Positions 1 through 11,075 of a DNA stretch of 64,000 nucleotides are shown one piece after another. Origin of the DNA: Mariannaea sp. PMI_226. Its lineage: Eukaryota > Ascomycota > Sordariomycetes > Hypocreales > Nectriaceae. The stretch lies in NCBI GenBank assembly GCA_024336345.1, contig JANFOG010000006.1:1488001-1552000 (forward strand), given 5' to 3'. How positions within the stretch are numbered: the stretch's first letter is position 1; the number at the start of each line of letters is the position of its first letter. Both the position numbers and the translations under genes were made by a program. The notes under the pieces are model-generated. The model did not search any database. It was not told the origin of the DNA and saw nothing but the letters and a program-made list of their open reading frames with translations.

Positions 1-1237
1 GCTCTGGGGTTCTATTGCTGTGTGTGGTGGCTTAAACCTCTGGATATCACCCAGTGGCAACCCCACGACTCCACGACCAACCGAAGCGGGGGTGAAGGTG
101 CAGCTGAATAGTTATTCGCCCTGCCTTTGAGGCAGTGTTGCGACAGGGTTGCAATGACTAGGCAATGTGCACCGATCGCTGATTTCTGCACGCGGATCCA
201 TCCGGTACTAGAAACGATATCCGCTATGATTAGTCTCACTGCTTCTAACCGTTGTCAACCATGTTATTCTCAGCGAATCCGGCTACCCACCACTTGATGA
301 TTTCTAGTCCTCCTGTTGATATCATTGCTATCTTGTCAATGTTGCCTACCCTGGAGACCCTACCCTGGAGAGCCTTTCTTATATGTGGTGGTGGGGCTGT
401 TTCGTTCAGAAAGAAAAGTGGCTGAAAAAAAAAAGACCTCTGATTGACTAATCACCGCGCCCCAAAAGGGGTTTAGCGCGAACTAACACTCGCCTATATC
501 AAGGCGGCTGGCTGGAAATTTTTATAGATTTTTCTTTCTTTTCTTCTTTATCAAAAAGCCAACTGAGCTGCCACGACCTTCACCCGGCTCCCTCGAGGAG
601 CCAAATTCCCACGGTGTCGCGTTGCCTTTCCCCTCGCGGGAAACGCTCAGAAGAGTAAAACCCTTGGATATAGGAAATTTTCCGTCAGAGTCGTTGCTTG
701 CAACGGCCATTTTCAGTTGACGGTACAATGCCAAGAAGGGGGGACACACCTTTGATATGAATTTTCTTTTTTCTTCTCGTGTGTTCGTTTCCACGAACCT
801 CATTTTTAGAGATGAGAAAGAAAAAGCCAAACCTGTAACTTTTGCAATCCATAAACGTAGTCTGGATTGTTTTGCCTCTTGTCGAACGGGCTGTTGCTCT
901 GTTGCTCTGGTGCAAATTTTTAGAATGCGCAAGTCTGCGCAAGTCGCTTTTGCCGCTAAGATCCAAAGTTATCACTGTACTGCCTGACGCAAGCAAGGTG
1001 CCCTGCATCGCTCCATCGGATTTTATTTTCCGAGGTGCACAAGTCCCATGGCTTGCTCTGCTGTGTTGCGGATGGGAGGAGGGAGAACATGATGCTCCCT
1101 GTCACTACTACTTGAAGGATTGAAGATTCATCAACGCGCGGGACTAAGCAATTCGTAGAGTGTGTGACCTGTTGCAGAGGTGGAATTGGCATTCGATTTG
1201 TTCAACTTTTCTTGCCAGTGCCTGTAAAGGTTTCATG
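1..1237. other. Gene-poor left edge
   Basis: I see no supportable gene here. The open frames are short, lack recognisable motifs, overlap on both strands and have no plausible splice partners. Positions 1150-1237 probably include the 3' UTR of the small minus-strand gene that ends at 1238. Confidence 0.5.
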
Positions 1238-1630
1238 TCATGCGTCGCTGCCACGCAAAATATCCTCCTTCCCATTATTCCGATGTTGATCTCTCACGAA
1301 TTCCTCAATCTTATTATCATGGTCTGGTCTAACTGGCGGACCTGGAATCTTGGACTCATTCTTCGTATTGGCATCACTTTCCCCTCCCAAGACTTTCGCA
1401 GCGGCTGGGATATATTCTGTGACTGCAGGCCAAAAGTTTTAGTCAAGAAACACCACCAAAAAAATTCAAGAAGTTAAGGGAGTACTGCGCAATGTAACGA
1501 ATGAATGCTTACTTTTTTCAATTATTGGGTTGGTATTGGTTGAACTCGACCGACTTTCCTGCGCAGCTTGATCGAGCTGCTCCTTGAAAGAGGCCGACGC
1601 CGTTGTATCGGACTCTGCGTCTTGGGCCAT
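1238..1630 (-). CDS. Small conserved-looking fungal protein, 100 aa, function unknown
   Basis: This is a two-exon gene: complement(join(1238..1422,1513..1630)). The ATG is at 1630. The 90-nt intron starts GTAAGC at 1512 and ends CTGCAG at 1423; it splits an Ile codon, and joining the exons keeps the frame to TGA at 1238-1240. The product is hydrophilic, with no signal peptide or membrane segment. A short hydrophobic stretch (EYIPAAAKVLGG, residues about 42-53) is followed by an acidic/basic tail with the motif IPGPPVRPDHD and then IEEFVRDQHR. I recall a similar Pro-Gly-Pro-Pro/Arg-Pro/His-Asp tail in uncharacterised small proteins of filamentous ascomycetes, which supports a real gene, but no function is known to me. 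It is transcribed divergently from the CobW-type gene at 2277. Confidence 0.72.
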
Positions 1631-1989
1631 GATGATGGGACTACTGAAGGGAAACCTTATAGGAAGAGGTGAGAATAATTGGATAAAGACCTGATATGTA
1701 TGTAGAAGCTGGGCAAATTATAGAGGGAACAAGAATAATGTTTGAAATCAAAGAGGTATGGGAATCCTGCAGCTCTTGGATAAACAACAAATGAACAATT
1801 ATATCATATCACATCCCCCTCTCCGTCCCCACGTCTACGCAATAGATCTCGAATTTGTAAGTAGATCCCATTCCAGAGCCCCAAATCTCCAACTGTGTGA
1901 CGTCAAGCCACAGCAGCACTTCAAATGTGGTGGGTTGACGCGTTGAGCGGATGGTTGGTGGGACAGTTGGTGGGATGGTGGGATGGTGG

Positions 1990-2058
1990 TCCGGTAAGTG
2001 TCCGATAAGTGCCCGATAAGAAAATTTCGGAAAATAGTCTTATCGGGTCTTATCGGAC
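1990..2058. promoter_or_regulatory. GATA-type dyad (four CGATAAG sites in an inverted repeat)
   Basis: Two CCGATAAG copies (left arm 2000-2020) face two CTTATCGG copies (right arm 2039-2058) across an 18-nt spacer. The arms are nearly perfectly complementary over about 20 nt, and a diverged copy (CCGGTAAG) lies just upstream at 1991. Each core fits the HGATAR consensus of fungal GATA factors (AreA/NIT2, SreA/SRE and relatives, established knowledge). The element is about 220-280 bp upstream of the CobW-type start codon and 370-430 bp upstream of the 100-aa gene, so it could serve both. Which factor binds is unknown. Confidence 0.55.
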
Positions 2059-2276
2059 GTTTCATGGTGGGCTGACAAACGAACGCACATACGGTATGTA
2101 GGGACGGCTACTTGGATCGGCCCCTCCGCTGTCGCATCAAGCCCGTAGGTCATAGGTACCTCTCTCTACTATCTCGAGATTATTTTATATCTCTCTCTTC
2201 CCTCCTTGTTGAGTACTCAGGAGGTTCAACAAAATTTCCAAGTAGCACATAAATCTTGCGGCCAAGTGTTCCCAAG

Positions 2277-3443
2277 ATGGCGCCTATTCCTATCACCATT
2301 ATTACCGGCTTTCTTGGCTCCGGAAAGACCACGCTCATCCTCAACCTGATCCCTCAGCTACGTGAGCAGAATCCCGAGTACAAGCTAGCCCTCTTGAAGA
2401 ACGAATTCGGAGACTTGGCGATCGACTCGCAGCTGGCCTCCAACTCGGCCATCTCGGGCGTCCAGGAACTCCTTAACGGCTGTATCTGCTGCAACCTCGT
2501 CGGCCAGCTTGGTCCGGCTCTCGAGGAGCTGCGAAAGACCGTCTCGCCTGATCGCATCGTTGTCGAGACCAGCGGTTCCGCGTTCCCTGCCACCCTCGCC
2601 CTAGAAGTCAATCGTCTAGCGCGTGAGTCAGGGCAGTATGTCCTCGACGGCGTCATCAGCGTAATCGATGTCGAGAACTGGAAGGGCTACGAGGACACAA
2701 GCTACACGGCCCGCATCCAGGCCCGTTACACAGATCTCATCGTCTTCAACAAGTGGGAAACTGCCGGTGAAGACCGATACGATGAATGCCTGGACCGAGT
2801 GGGCGATCTGGAGGTTGACGTAGCCAAGGTCAAGAGCGACAAGGGTTGGGTCTCCAAGAACTTGGTGTTTGGCATTGATGGAGGTTTGGCCCAGGAGTTA
2901 ACGGACACGGACGTTATTGGTGACCACAAGACCAATGGGACCAACGGCACCAACGGGCACGCTCACAGCCACAGCAATGGGCACACGAATGGACACTCAC
3001 ACACCCACTCTCACGGTCACTCTCACGGTCACCAAGGCGAGGTCGAAGTGCTATCCATTGAGCTGAGCGGCGACAAGGATGCCCGCATCTCCACCGAAAA
3101 GCTGCTCGGCCTGCTCCAATCTGCACCCAAGGACGAGGCCTACCGCATCAAAGCAGTCCTGTCCTTATCCTCCACCCCTACCAACTCAGACCCGGACGTC
3201 CCCCAACCCGAAGCCAACCCCAGCGGACGGTACATTCTCAACTGGGCTTTCGGTCGCTGGACCTTCACTCCCGTCATCCAGGGGATCCAGGAGCACGGCT
3301 CCAGCCAAGATGCGACACTGCGCATGACCATGATCTTTTCGCGCTACGAGAGCAACAAGTGGAAGAAGAAGATCGAGGCAGGTGGATTCCTGCAGTTGGA
3401 GGGAGGGGATGCTAGCGGCTTGACTGTGAAGAAAATGTTTTAG
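2277..3443 (+). CDS. CobW/COG0523-type G3E GTPase, putative metal chaperone
   Basis: Intronless gene, 388 aa. ATG 2277 is chosen because the frame extends upstream only to a TTG. The protein opens directly into a P-loop (GFLGSGKT, residues 11-18), then NEFG (42-45), the family-defining metal motif GCICC (68-72), a switch-like ETSG (97-100) and a base-recognition NKWE (158-161) in place of the usual NKxD. A linker very rich in His, Gly and Asn (about 228-252) precedes the C-terminal CobW_C-like domain, which ends near MTMIFSRYES and GGF. COG0523 GTPases deliver metal ions, mainly zinc or cobalt, to client enzymes at the cost of GTP (family knowledge). The His-rich linker fits metal buffering. 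The sequence around GCICC differs from the ZNG1/CBWD type, so this looks like a separate fungal subgroup and the client is unknown. Confidence 0.93.
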   Translation: MAPIPITIITGFLGSGKTTLILNLIPQLREQNPEYKLALLKNEFGDLAIDSQLASNSAISGVQELLNGCICCNLVGQLGPALEELRKTVSPDRIVVETSGSAFPATLALEVNRLARESGQYVLDGVISVIDVENWKGYEDTSYTARIQARYTDLIVFNKWETAGEDRYDECLDRVGDLEVDVAKVKSDKGWVSKNLVFGIDGGLAQELTDTDVIGDHKTNGTNGTNGHAHSHSNGHTNGHSHTHSHGHSHGHQGEVEVLSIELSGDKDARISTEKLLGLLQSAPKDEAYRIKAVLSLSSTPTNSDPDVPQPEANPSGRYILNWAFGRWTFTPVIQGIQEHGSSQDATLRMTMIFSRYESNKWKKKIEAGGFLQLEGGDASGLTVKKMF

Positions 3444-3837
3444 ACGAAGAGAAGAGGGTAAGACTTTAGAACGAGTCATATGCAAGAAAAGAGATACAGG
3501 ATTAGAGAAGAAAAAGGCTCTGAGGCGGAGAGAGAGAGAGAGAAAGAGATAAAAGGATAGACGGAGACCTTACATAGAGAGACACAATATGTGGAAGGGT
3601 ATTATGATGCGACGAATTGTATTTGGGCTTCTACATCAAGTCATATAGACTATTCACGGAAGAAAGCAGGATTCTGCAAACGAAACCACAAGATTATGCG
3701 TAATAAAAATCGATTAGCAAACTTAGAGTACTTAGTTGTACATAATAAGATGATGAAGAATAAGAAGTCAAGTATAATATTGCCCAACGTCAGTCCGCCT
3801 GCGTAATGCCGTGGTAATATAATGAATGGGCTTCCTT
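3444..3837. other. Convergent 3' intergenic region with GA tract
   Basis: This lies between two convergent genes and presumably holds both 3' UTRs. It contains a (GA)n-rich tract at about 3528-3550 and AT-rich sequence at 3650-3790. I see no gene. Confidence 0.5.
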
Positions 3838-5901
3838 TTAGATCCAGCCAGGTCCAGGGGTCGAGGGATTCACCCAACTTCTATCATAGTCACCCAGAGC
3901 TACCTCCTGTTTCTTATTACTGCTCTGGGATTGATCGCGCGTCGCCGCAGGTTTGGTTCGCGGTCGGTCCCTGGTGGTCTCGAAGTTTTTCGGATCGAAG
4001 TAATAGGCATCCCACGCGCCATTGCGATCGTCGCCGTTATGGTCGTCTGCAATTGACTGGGGCCTTAGACTCTCGTTTGCTATCCTCTTGCCTAGACCGT
4101 ATCTTATCGATAGGTCGGCGGTCGGAATGATAGGGGGAGGTGTATCAGCAATTGGTGGTAAGATGATTTCAGGTTGAATGATGCGGCAAGTTGGTGAGAC
4201 AGAAGGTGATGCTTTTGTCATCTCTGTCTCCGGAATCATGGATTGGGCGGTGGGTGGGAAACGGTTCCATGATGAATGCAAGGAGTCGGTCATGGGGGTA
4301 TTTAAAGATGCGCCAATGGTACCCATGGTTGGAGAATGAAGAGAAGAAGCCACTGATGAGCTCCAAGATGTCATAGAGGCAGATGAAAACTTCCTGTCCC
4401 TGGGTTGGTGAGTCTGAAGGGGTGGGAGATGCGTCCCGTTCCTCGCAGCCCTATGCCAGACCTCGCAAGGGGTGAGATGCTGTGACTTGGGGCTGGACGC
4501 TGCCGGCGTCACTTCCTCCTCGCACTTCTGACAGATACCCCATGCTTCAGCAAGACGAAAATGGCACATTCGACAGGGAATTTCGGCCGTACTGCTCTGA
4601 CGCATGCGAACGGGGTGGGAGCCAAGGGCCTCATCTGGACCTGATGGTCGTCTCGAGTTTCTCAGATGAGGTGATTGTATTAGCGACGGTCGGCGCACAG
4701 GTTCTTCGAGTCTGGATGACCGACGAGGAGAGCTCCATGTCAAAGGAGATTTCTCGTCATTATCGTGGAAATGGCTAGATCGCTGAATCGTGGGGGTAAA
4801 AGACTTGGATCGGTTGAGAGGCGGGGGTGCCTTGCTCTTAAGAGGCTGGGATGGTCGTCGGACCATGACGGTATTGATTTTGGGGACAGATGGATCTGGG
4901 ACAGGTAGCTTCCAACTCCAGGGATTATCAGCGCGAGAAGGTCGTCTCATGCTGACCAAGTTCGCTCTCATGGGTGTGCTCGGAGCAGTAGCATTGGTAG
5001 CAGCAGCAAGCTGTGGTGATGATGGAGAGGCAAATGTTGACTGGGAGAGCGTTCTAGGTCGGGGTGGAGGAGCGGGAGCCAGCGCACAGGGTTCCCGCTC
5101 TGGAACGGCCCAGTTCCAAGAATTGTGCTCAATGTCAGCTGGGAGGCTTTCATCTGAAGACCTTTCGACTGCTGAGATACTGTCTGCATCGCTAACGTCA
5201 CCTTGTTCCACTTGGGTTTCGCCGAGGAAGGATTGCAAAGAGGACGTCTCAGAATCCAAAGTGCTGTCAGTCATTCGCCCCAGAGCGGTGCCGCTCCTAG
5301 AGTGTGGTGTATGTAGATGCATGTCCATCATCTTTTCGGTCATCGCTGTGGCCGTCGAGAGCCTTGCCTGTAGATGCCATGGGTCCTCCTCGTTTTCGGT
5401 GTGCTCGGCGTCTTCGAAATCCCTAAGGCCTTCTACAGACGTATAGATGTGCTGGGGTTCTCTGAAGTTCTCTTGGGAAGCTTGCTGTATACGTCGTTCT
5501 CTCATCGACGCATCCGACCCTGTCCTTGAGATGATAGCTCTGCTATTTCTGTCGTTGGATAAGGCGACATTATCCACAGTCGCGCTCTTTGGTAGCCCAT
5601 CATGTGTTGTATGTACGATGTTATACTTCTTGATGTCATCTTTAGACTGAGACTGGGACCTTCGTCTGCTCTTGAAGGCACGAAACATGAGCTGCTCTTT
5701 CCACCTAAACCTGTCATCACTCTTCAGCTTTGACGGAGTAGGCGGCGATGAAGCCAAATCGCATCTTTTCTCTGGGGTTAGCATCTCAAACGAAGCTGTA
5801 TCCGCACGAGATGTGTCGTCTGTTGTGGGGGAATGACTCGGTTTGGCCTCGCTGCTTGATCTTGGGCCGGCCAAGGACGCTGGGAGCATGTAGCGTTTCA
5901 T
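3838..5901 (-). CDS. Serine/proline-rich fungal protein with CxxC pair, 687 aa, function unknown
   Basis: Single uninterrupted frame from ATG 5901 to TAA 3838. The product is largely disordered: rich in Ser, Pro, Arg and Asp with many basic-Ser motifs typical of phosphorylated scaffolds, and without membrane segments or a signal peptide. The one cysteine-organised element is C443-x2-C446-x10-C457-x2-C460, which could bind one zinc ion as a small ribbon or knuckle. The extreme C-terminus is ordered-looking and Trp-rich (DYDRSWVNPSTPGPGWI), probably a conserved peptide. I recognise no catalytic domain. Its 3' end faces the CobW-type gene. A function would be speculation; a cytoplasmic or nuclear scaffold is one possibility. 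Confidence 0.8.
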   Translation of the reverse strand: MKRYMLPASLAGPRSSSEAKPSHSPTTDDTSRADTASFEMLTPEKRCDLASSPPTPSKLKSDDRFRWKEQLMFRAFKSRRRSQSQSKDDIKKYNIVHTTHDGLPKSATVDNVALSNDRNSRAIISRTGSDASMRERRIQQASQENFREPQHIYTSVEGLRDFEDAEHTENEEDPWHLQARLSTATAMTEKMMDMHLHTPHSRSGTALGRMTDSTLDSETSSLQSFLGETQVEQGDVSDADSISAVERSSDESLPADIEHNSWNWAVPEREPCALAPAPPPRPRTLSQSTFASPSSPQLAAATNATAPSTPMRANLVSMRRPSRADNPWSWKLPVPDPSVPKINTVMVRRPSQPLKSKAPPPLNRSKSFTPTIQRSSHFHDNDEKSPLTWSSPRRSSRLEEPVRRPSLIQSPHLRNSRRPSGPDEALGSHPVRMRQSSTAEIPCRMCHFRLAEAWGICQKCEEEVTPAASSPKSQHLTPCEVWHRAARNGTHLPPLQTHQPRDRKFSSASMTSWSSSVASSLHSPTMGTIGASLNTPMTDSLHSSWNRFPPTAQSMIPETEMTKASPSVSPTCRIIQPEIILPPIADTPPPIIPTADLSIRYGLGKRIANESLRPQSIADDHNGDDRNGAWDAYYFDPKNFETTRDRPRTKPAATRDQSQSSNKKQEVALGDYDRSWVNPSTPGPGWI

Positions 5902-6863
5902 TGTTCTTTCACGACATCAAGCCGCTCTCACAGGAATCAGAAAATGGAGACAGGTTCTCCAATCCACAATGAATGTCCAGGAGCCAAGTAAATATGGAAA
6001 CGTCTCTGATTGATGAGGAGAACAGGTCAGGTGAAGAGAGGGAACAGTCTACGTCTTAAAGTCGGAGTTGCCTAACAAGATCTTCCAAGGTTGGCGCAGG
6101 CCGAACCTAAAGCAGCGCCTTCTCCCAGTTGCGGCTCGGGTGCCCCGAAAGATAGACTTTCGGGAGTCATGTGGAGAAGTGGCCGTCTTGATTGGGTGCT
6201 GCTGGCGGAAGTGAAAAAGACAGCATCTCCCTAAACGAGGCCAGAGTGCCAGTGGGTGAGACATTGAGACAAAGGACTGCCGAGTTTGGAAACTGGAGGG
6301 CGGAAGGGAGGAGGGGACGAGCGGACGAGGAGACGAGGGGAGCAATAGTTAGAGGAGGAGGGGGCAGATGGCAGATGGCAGAGGGCAGAGAGAGAGAACG
6401 ATTGCTTGAGATAGTAATGACGACTTGCCAAAGGGCTTTTCAGGGCCACTCCCTAGTACCAACAAAGGAGAGGCGCCGGGTGAAGCTCTTAGCTCTCCAG
6501 CTAGATTGTCTATCATGAAGATTTGGGAGGTGGTTGCCACCTCCATCTAGCTGCCGAGGTGCTTCATCTTGCAGATCTAGTAATGGCCACCAGCCTACCA
6601 CGCGCTTCTGGCCACCCCGTTGCTCCCGATCTTGGCGGCCTGGGCAAAGTGTGTCGAGTGACGTCTTACCGGAATGTACCGTCTTAGTTCGAGGCTCGGC
6701 TCTCATAATATCCGCATGGCCGTCCATACAGTACGTATACCAGAATCTCTGTGTCCAATTCCAGTCCCCGCACATGCATGTAACACAGCATTTTGCTCCG
6801 TTGCACCCCGTAGACTGTACCTGAACTTCCGCATGCATTGTCTTCACGTATCATATCTCAGCC
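5902..6863. other. Intergenic region between the 687-aa gene and VHC1
   Basis: This holds the promoter of the 687-aa gene and the 3' flank of VHC1. A purine-rich stretch at 6290-6400 contains about four degenerate 7-bp tandem repeats (GCAGATG/GCAGAGG, about 6364-6391). The short open frames on both strands look like chance frames. Confidence 0.45.
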
Positions 6864-9800
6864 CTAGAGGCTTACTGTCACTGTCATATTGTTGCTGAGA
6901 ACCATCAACGTAGGTGGCAACTCGTTGCATAGCACCTCCACATCAGATAGATAGCTGACTGTTGCGTCTTCATCAAGACACGTCCCTTCTGACGGGATCG
7001 GTAGAGTAGTCAGGATCACTGCTGTGTCTTTGGAGTGCTGTCGCATTAGCTCGTTCAGGATTAGGTGCTGGGCTCGGCTAGGCAAGTCATTAAAAGAGAG
7101 CTCGACTCCCTGAGTTGAAAACGGCGTGGCCTGGTAATCATCCTCATCGTTATCTTGTCTGGAATCCGATCTTTGTCTTTCCACCACTTCCGGTTTCAGT
7201 GACCTGCTGTTCCCCTGACTAAAACTTGTTGCCTGTGAACTATGTCTTGAATGATGCCTCGAGTGTTCAGCTGAGTGAGGGTGGTGGACGGCCTCATCAG
7301 CAAAGGAAATGGTTCTACCTTCGCTCTCATCTGCCGCAACCCGAGTCTCTGGTGTTGGGCGACTTGAGAACTTACCAAGTGACGATTGTCGAGAAAAAAC
7401 TGGTCTTTCGACTCTTGTCGCTCCTGATACGGCTTCTGATGGTAATTGGGCAAAGCTAATCTTGGGCGCCTCCCCCTCGATAGTAATTTTCGTCTCCGGT
7501 ACTGGCCTGCTTGAGAAGCGTACCGCGGACGACTGCCTCGATAAGTTTGGTCGTGCGGGCGTCGCCGTGCCATCGCGGATCGGCCGCAAGGTGTCTTCCC
7601 TCACTGGACTAATCGGGCGCGATCGACAATGTTTGATTGGGGAATCCAGGATTTGAGTTGGCACCAGTGACGGGAAAGCCTCTAACTGGGGGTCTGTATT
7701 TTCAACATCAACAATCGGTGTACCGGCAGTGGAACGCGGCTCGACTGCTCGTGATGGTGTTCTTAGGCCGATTCCCGTGAGAATCTGGGATGCAGCCATG
7801 GTACCGTAAGAGGAAATCAGCATATCCCCAACGTTGTTCCTCCGGTTCTGTCCATGAAGTGTCCCAGACTCCCCCTCGACTCCTTTTCTCAGATTACCAT
7901 CATTCCAACGACGACGACTTGAAGACATCAAAGGCCGTTCAAGGGGATCCACACTGTCGATCTCGTCGTCGATCCCCCGGGGTGCAGATCCGTACATGAG
8001 CTCCTCATCCGAATCAGCTGAAGATACCTCGTCGCTTTCGGATTCGTCGTCGGTGATAGATTCCCCCAGGGCTTCATCGTGAAGGTGATGAGTATGAATT
8101 CCCATGTTAATGCCCATCTTAGAGAGGGCCGCAACTGGTGGCTTTCTGGGGATGTCTGAGACCTCAACCATGCTCGCCCGGCGCCGATCGTAATTTCCTT
8201 CATGAGGATTGTAGATGCCTGGCCGCCCAGAGGTCGAGTCGAAGATATGAGCGAGATGGGTGGCTTCTTGAGCGGAAGTCATACTTTCCTGTTGCCCTCG
8301 AAATCGTTGGAGATCATCCCACCATTCTTCGGCCTTGAGGGTGTCATTGACCACGATTTCCCAATTCATATCTTGGCTTTCGCCATGTATGATAAGCTCG
8401 TATGTGTGCAGCTCTCCCGATGAGAGACAGAATACTTTGATCTTGGCGTCAATTCTGAGCTTTTCTAAAAGTGCACTGACACGTGCAAACTCTTCGTCGA
8501 CTTCATTGATGTACTCAACAAATACCATAACCCTGAGCGAGAATGCTCTTCTCCACGTATGGACGCTATTCAAAATGTGTCCTAGTTGAAGGATAAGTGT
8601 ATCTGTATGCGTCTGTGAGCTTTATGGACTGCATCTAACGGATCCTGAAGGCTTACATGTGTCAAAGTTGGTTGTCAGTAGATTCTTGCCATCGGCCGAA
8701 ACCTGGGCAGACACCTGAATAGGCCATAGATCAATGTACTTCTTCTTACTGGTGCCATCTCTCCTTGGAGTTTCCAATTTGCCAAAGCCACAGCCCACGG
8801 CGACATTGAGTTTATGTTTGTGCGCGAGATCTTCCAAGATGGTGACGTATTGAGTGGGAGACATCATCCCCTCAGTTCGGATCACGTCAGTTGGAAGGAC
8901 GCCTTCTAGCAAGCGAGCAGATGTGTCACCGCGTCGTCGTGCGGTCTTTCCACTAGATTTGGGCGGTCTTTGCATCTGAATAGATGGGGGAACAGGAACC
9001 TCTGGTACTCTAACTTTCAGACTTGACTTGCGCAAATCATCCATATTGTAAAAGCCAAGCACAGCAATATTCGGTCGCATGCCACCCAAACCGGCAGACA
9101 AGATCAGGTTTCGAACACCCCAAGTGATGGTAGGTGACATGGTCAGTTGTACAAAAGCTTTAATTCTGGAAAACTCAGAGATGTAGTGCGTCCATGCCTG
9201 TTGTTGAAGCCTGGCTTCTTGAACCCCTGAGTCGAAATCATCCGTCACGATGACATGCCCAAGGATGTAGAGCGAACCCTTCTTCAGTGAGTTGCAGAAT
9301 TGAATCAACCTGGTCTGGTGGCGGGGGTCGTTGATGAGAAGGATGATGTGCGGGCGCCAGAATTTAATGTGTTCTGGCCGTAGGCGTAGCAAATACTTCC
9401 TAACTTGATGATAGATGAGATTCTGTGACACATCGCCCCAACGCTTGGGAGGGCTTAGATAATGAATCAGCAAAAACAGCAGAACAAGCACTGAGATAGC
9501 GATGGCTGCGTAAGTCTCATCGATGAAGAACATGGCCGCAGCCGAAAGAAGACCCGCCAGAAACGCCGACTGCCATGTGAAGAACTTGAAGCTTGGACGG
9601 AAATTCGGCGCTGAGCCAATTTTCAACAGAAAGCAGGCGAGGTTCATTACAAAGAAAGTCATCTACACCGGCAACGTCAGATACTCAAGTCTGTAGGGTG
9701 AGAATATAACTTATCACAACCGTCTTACCTGATAACCCATGGAGATAAAGGTCGCAATTTGGTTAAGGTCTGCGAGCAAGGCAACTTGGGCAATAGTATA

Positions 9801-11075
9801 AGTCAAGAGAAGCGCAAAAATTGGCTCATCACCGAACTTTGTTCCCCTTCCAAAGGTCGACAGCCCAGGAAGAAGTTTGTCCCTGGCGAAAGCCTGAAAC
9901 AACTTGGCCGAACCAATGAGACCCATCAGAGCAGAGAAGAAAGTCACTGCACACTCACCGGCCAGAATGACGGGTTGAGACAGGCTTACCAGAGAAATTG
10001 CATTCGGGTTGGCGAGAAAGGACTCGCGAGTTGTGCTGGCGGCAAGTGAGAGAATCACGACGAAATAGGCAATGAAAGTTGTGAGCATAGCCCATAACGT
10101 CCCGTTGGGAATCGATCTGCTAGGATCTTTCAGGTCTCCTGACATGGATGCACCAGCAAAAATCCCTGACGTTGCGCTACAGATTTATCAGCATGGGTAT
10201 TCGATAGTAGGTGGATGCGAGTTGAGCATACGGGAAGAGAATCCCAAAGAGATCGCGAAAGGTGGCGAGGCCCTTGTATGTCGGACTAGTTGTATGGGGG
10301 AGAAAATTGTTAGCAAGGGTATTGAGACTGGGACCGGTAAAGTCGATTCCCAGGTCATCGCTGCGAAATGGCGTTTTGAAGATTGCAGAGATAGGAATGC
10401 TAATGATTGCAAGACTCAATATAACGAGAAGGGCATTGGAAGCCTTGGAGAAGGTCGACGAGCCTAGAAAACACAGCCCAGTGCACAGAATCAGGGCAGC
10501 TGTTTGCAGGCCATAGCTGGTCCAGTACCCTTCTGGGAAAGCAGGGCCAATATTAAGGCGGATGCAGTCGATGAGACCAACTATATTCATAGAGGCGTTC
10601 AACACTTGAGCTAGGAAGAAGAGGATTCCGATAGAACCACCAAATTCCGGGCCGAGTGAACGAGAGATGAGGTAATATGCACCACCTCCCTTGACCTCAC
10701 CATTGGACGCAATAGCAGACAAGGAAAGAGTTGTCAGTAAGTCTATGGAATATGCCACGACGAGTAGTCCTAATGTGAATTGGTCAGTTCGATTTAATGC
10801 GAGGCGAGTGGTATACGTTCATCCATACCGAAGATTCCCAAGAAGCCAACCTGTCCCAGGATAAGACCGAATCTCAAAAACATGAGAATACTCATGATAT
10901 TCAGAAACACGGGGATGGAGACTCCTGACAAGGTCCCAAGCTTATTGCGATGACGACTTTCGTTGGGTGTGATGAATGGTCCTCTTCCATTGCTGCTGAT
11001 AGTGGCACCACGGCCGGTGCCTCCTCCTCCTTGATGGCCATTCTCATTCCTGTAGTCTAGGCGTTGACGGGGCAT
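6864..11075 (-). CDS. VHC1: Vacuolar cation-chloride cotransporter (SLC12 family)
   Basis: Five exons: complement(join(6864..8602,8657..9662,9729..10176,10232..10769,10829..11075)), 1325 aa, all junctions in frame. The N-terminus (about 45 polar residues) leads into the first membrane helices with KLGTLSGVSIPVFLNIMSIL, followed by LGQVGFLGIFGLLVVAYSID across intron 1. The CCC/APC-type signature FPATSGIFAGASMSGDLKDP is assembled across intron 2. About 12 membrane helices (exons 1-4) precede a large cytosolic C-terminal half with serine-rich, probably phosphorylated linkers and a conserved end (LPPTLMVLSNNMTVTVSL). Yeast Vhc1 is a vacuolar K+/Cl- cotransporter acting in osmoregulation (family knowledge), and the length and layout match. 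The acceptor of intron 4 was chosen as CATACAG because the next AG creates a stop. The intron is only 54 nt. Confidence 0.93.

Noticed and set aside
522..1008. Overlapping open frames on both strands (107-136 aa)
   Set aside because: Composition is biased and basic, no start context, no motif, and two frames overlap; consistent with chance.
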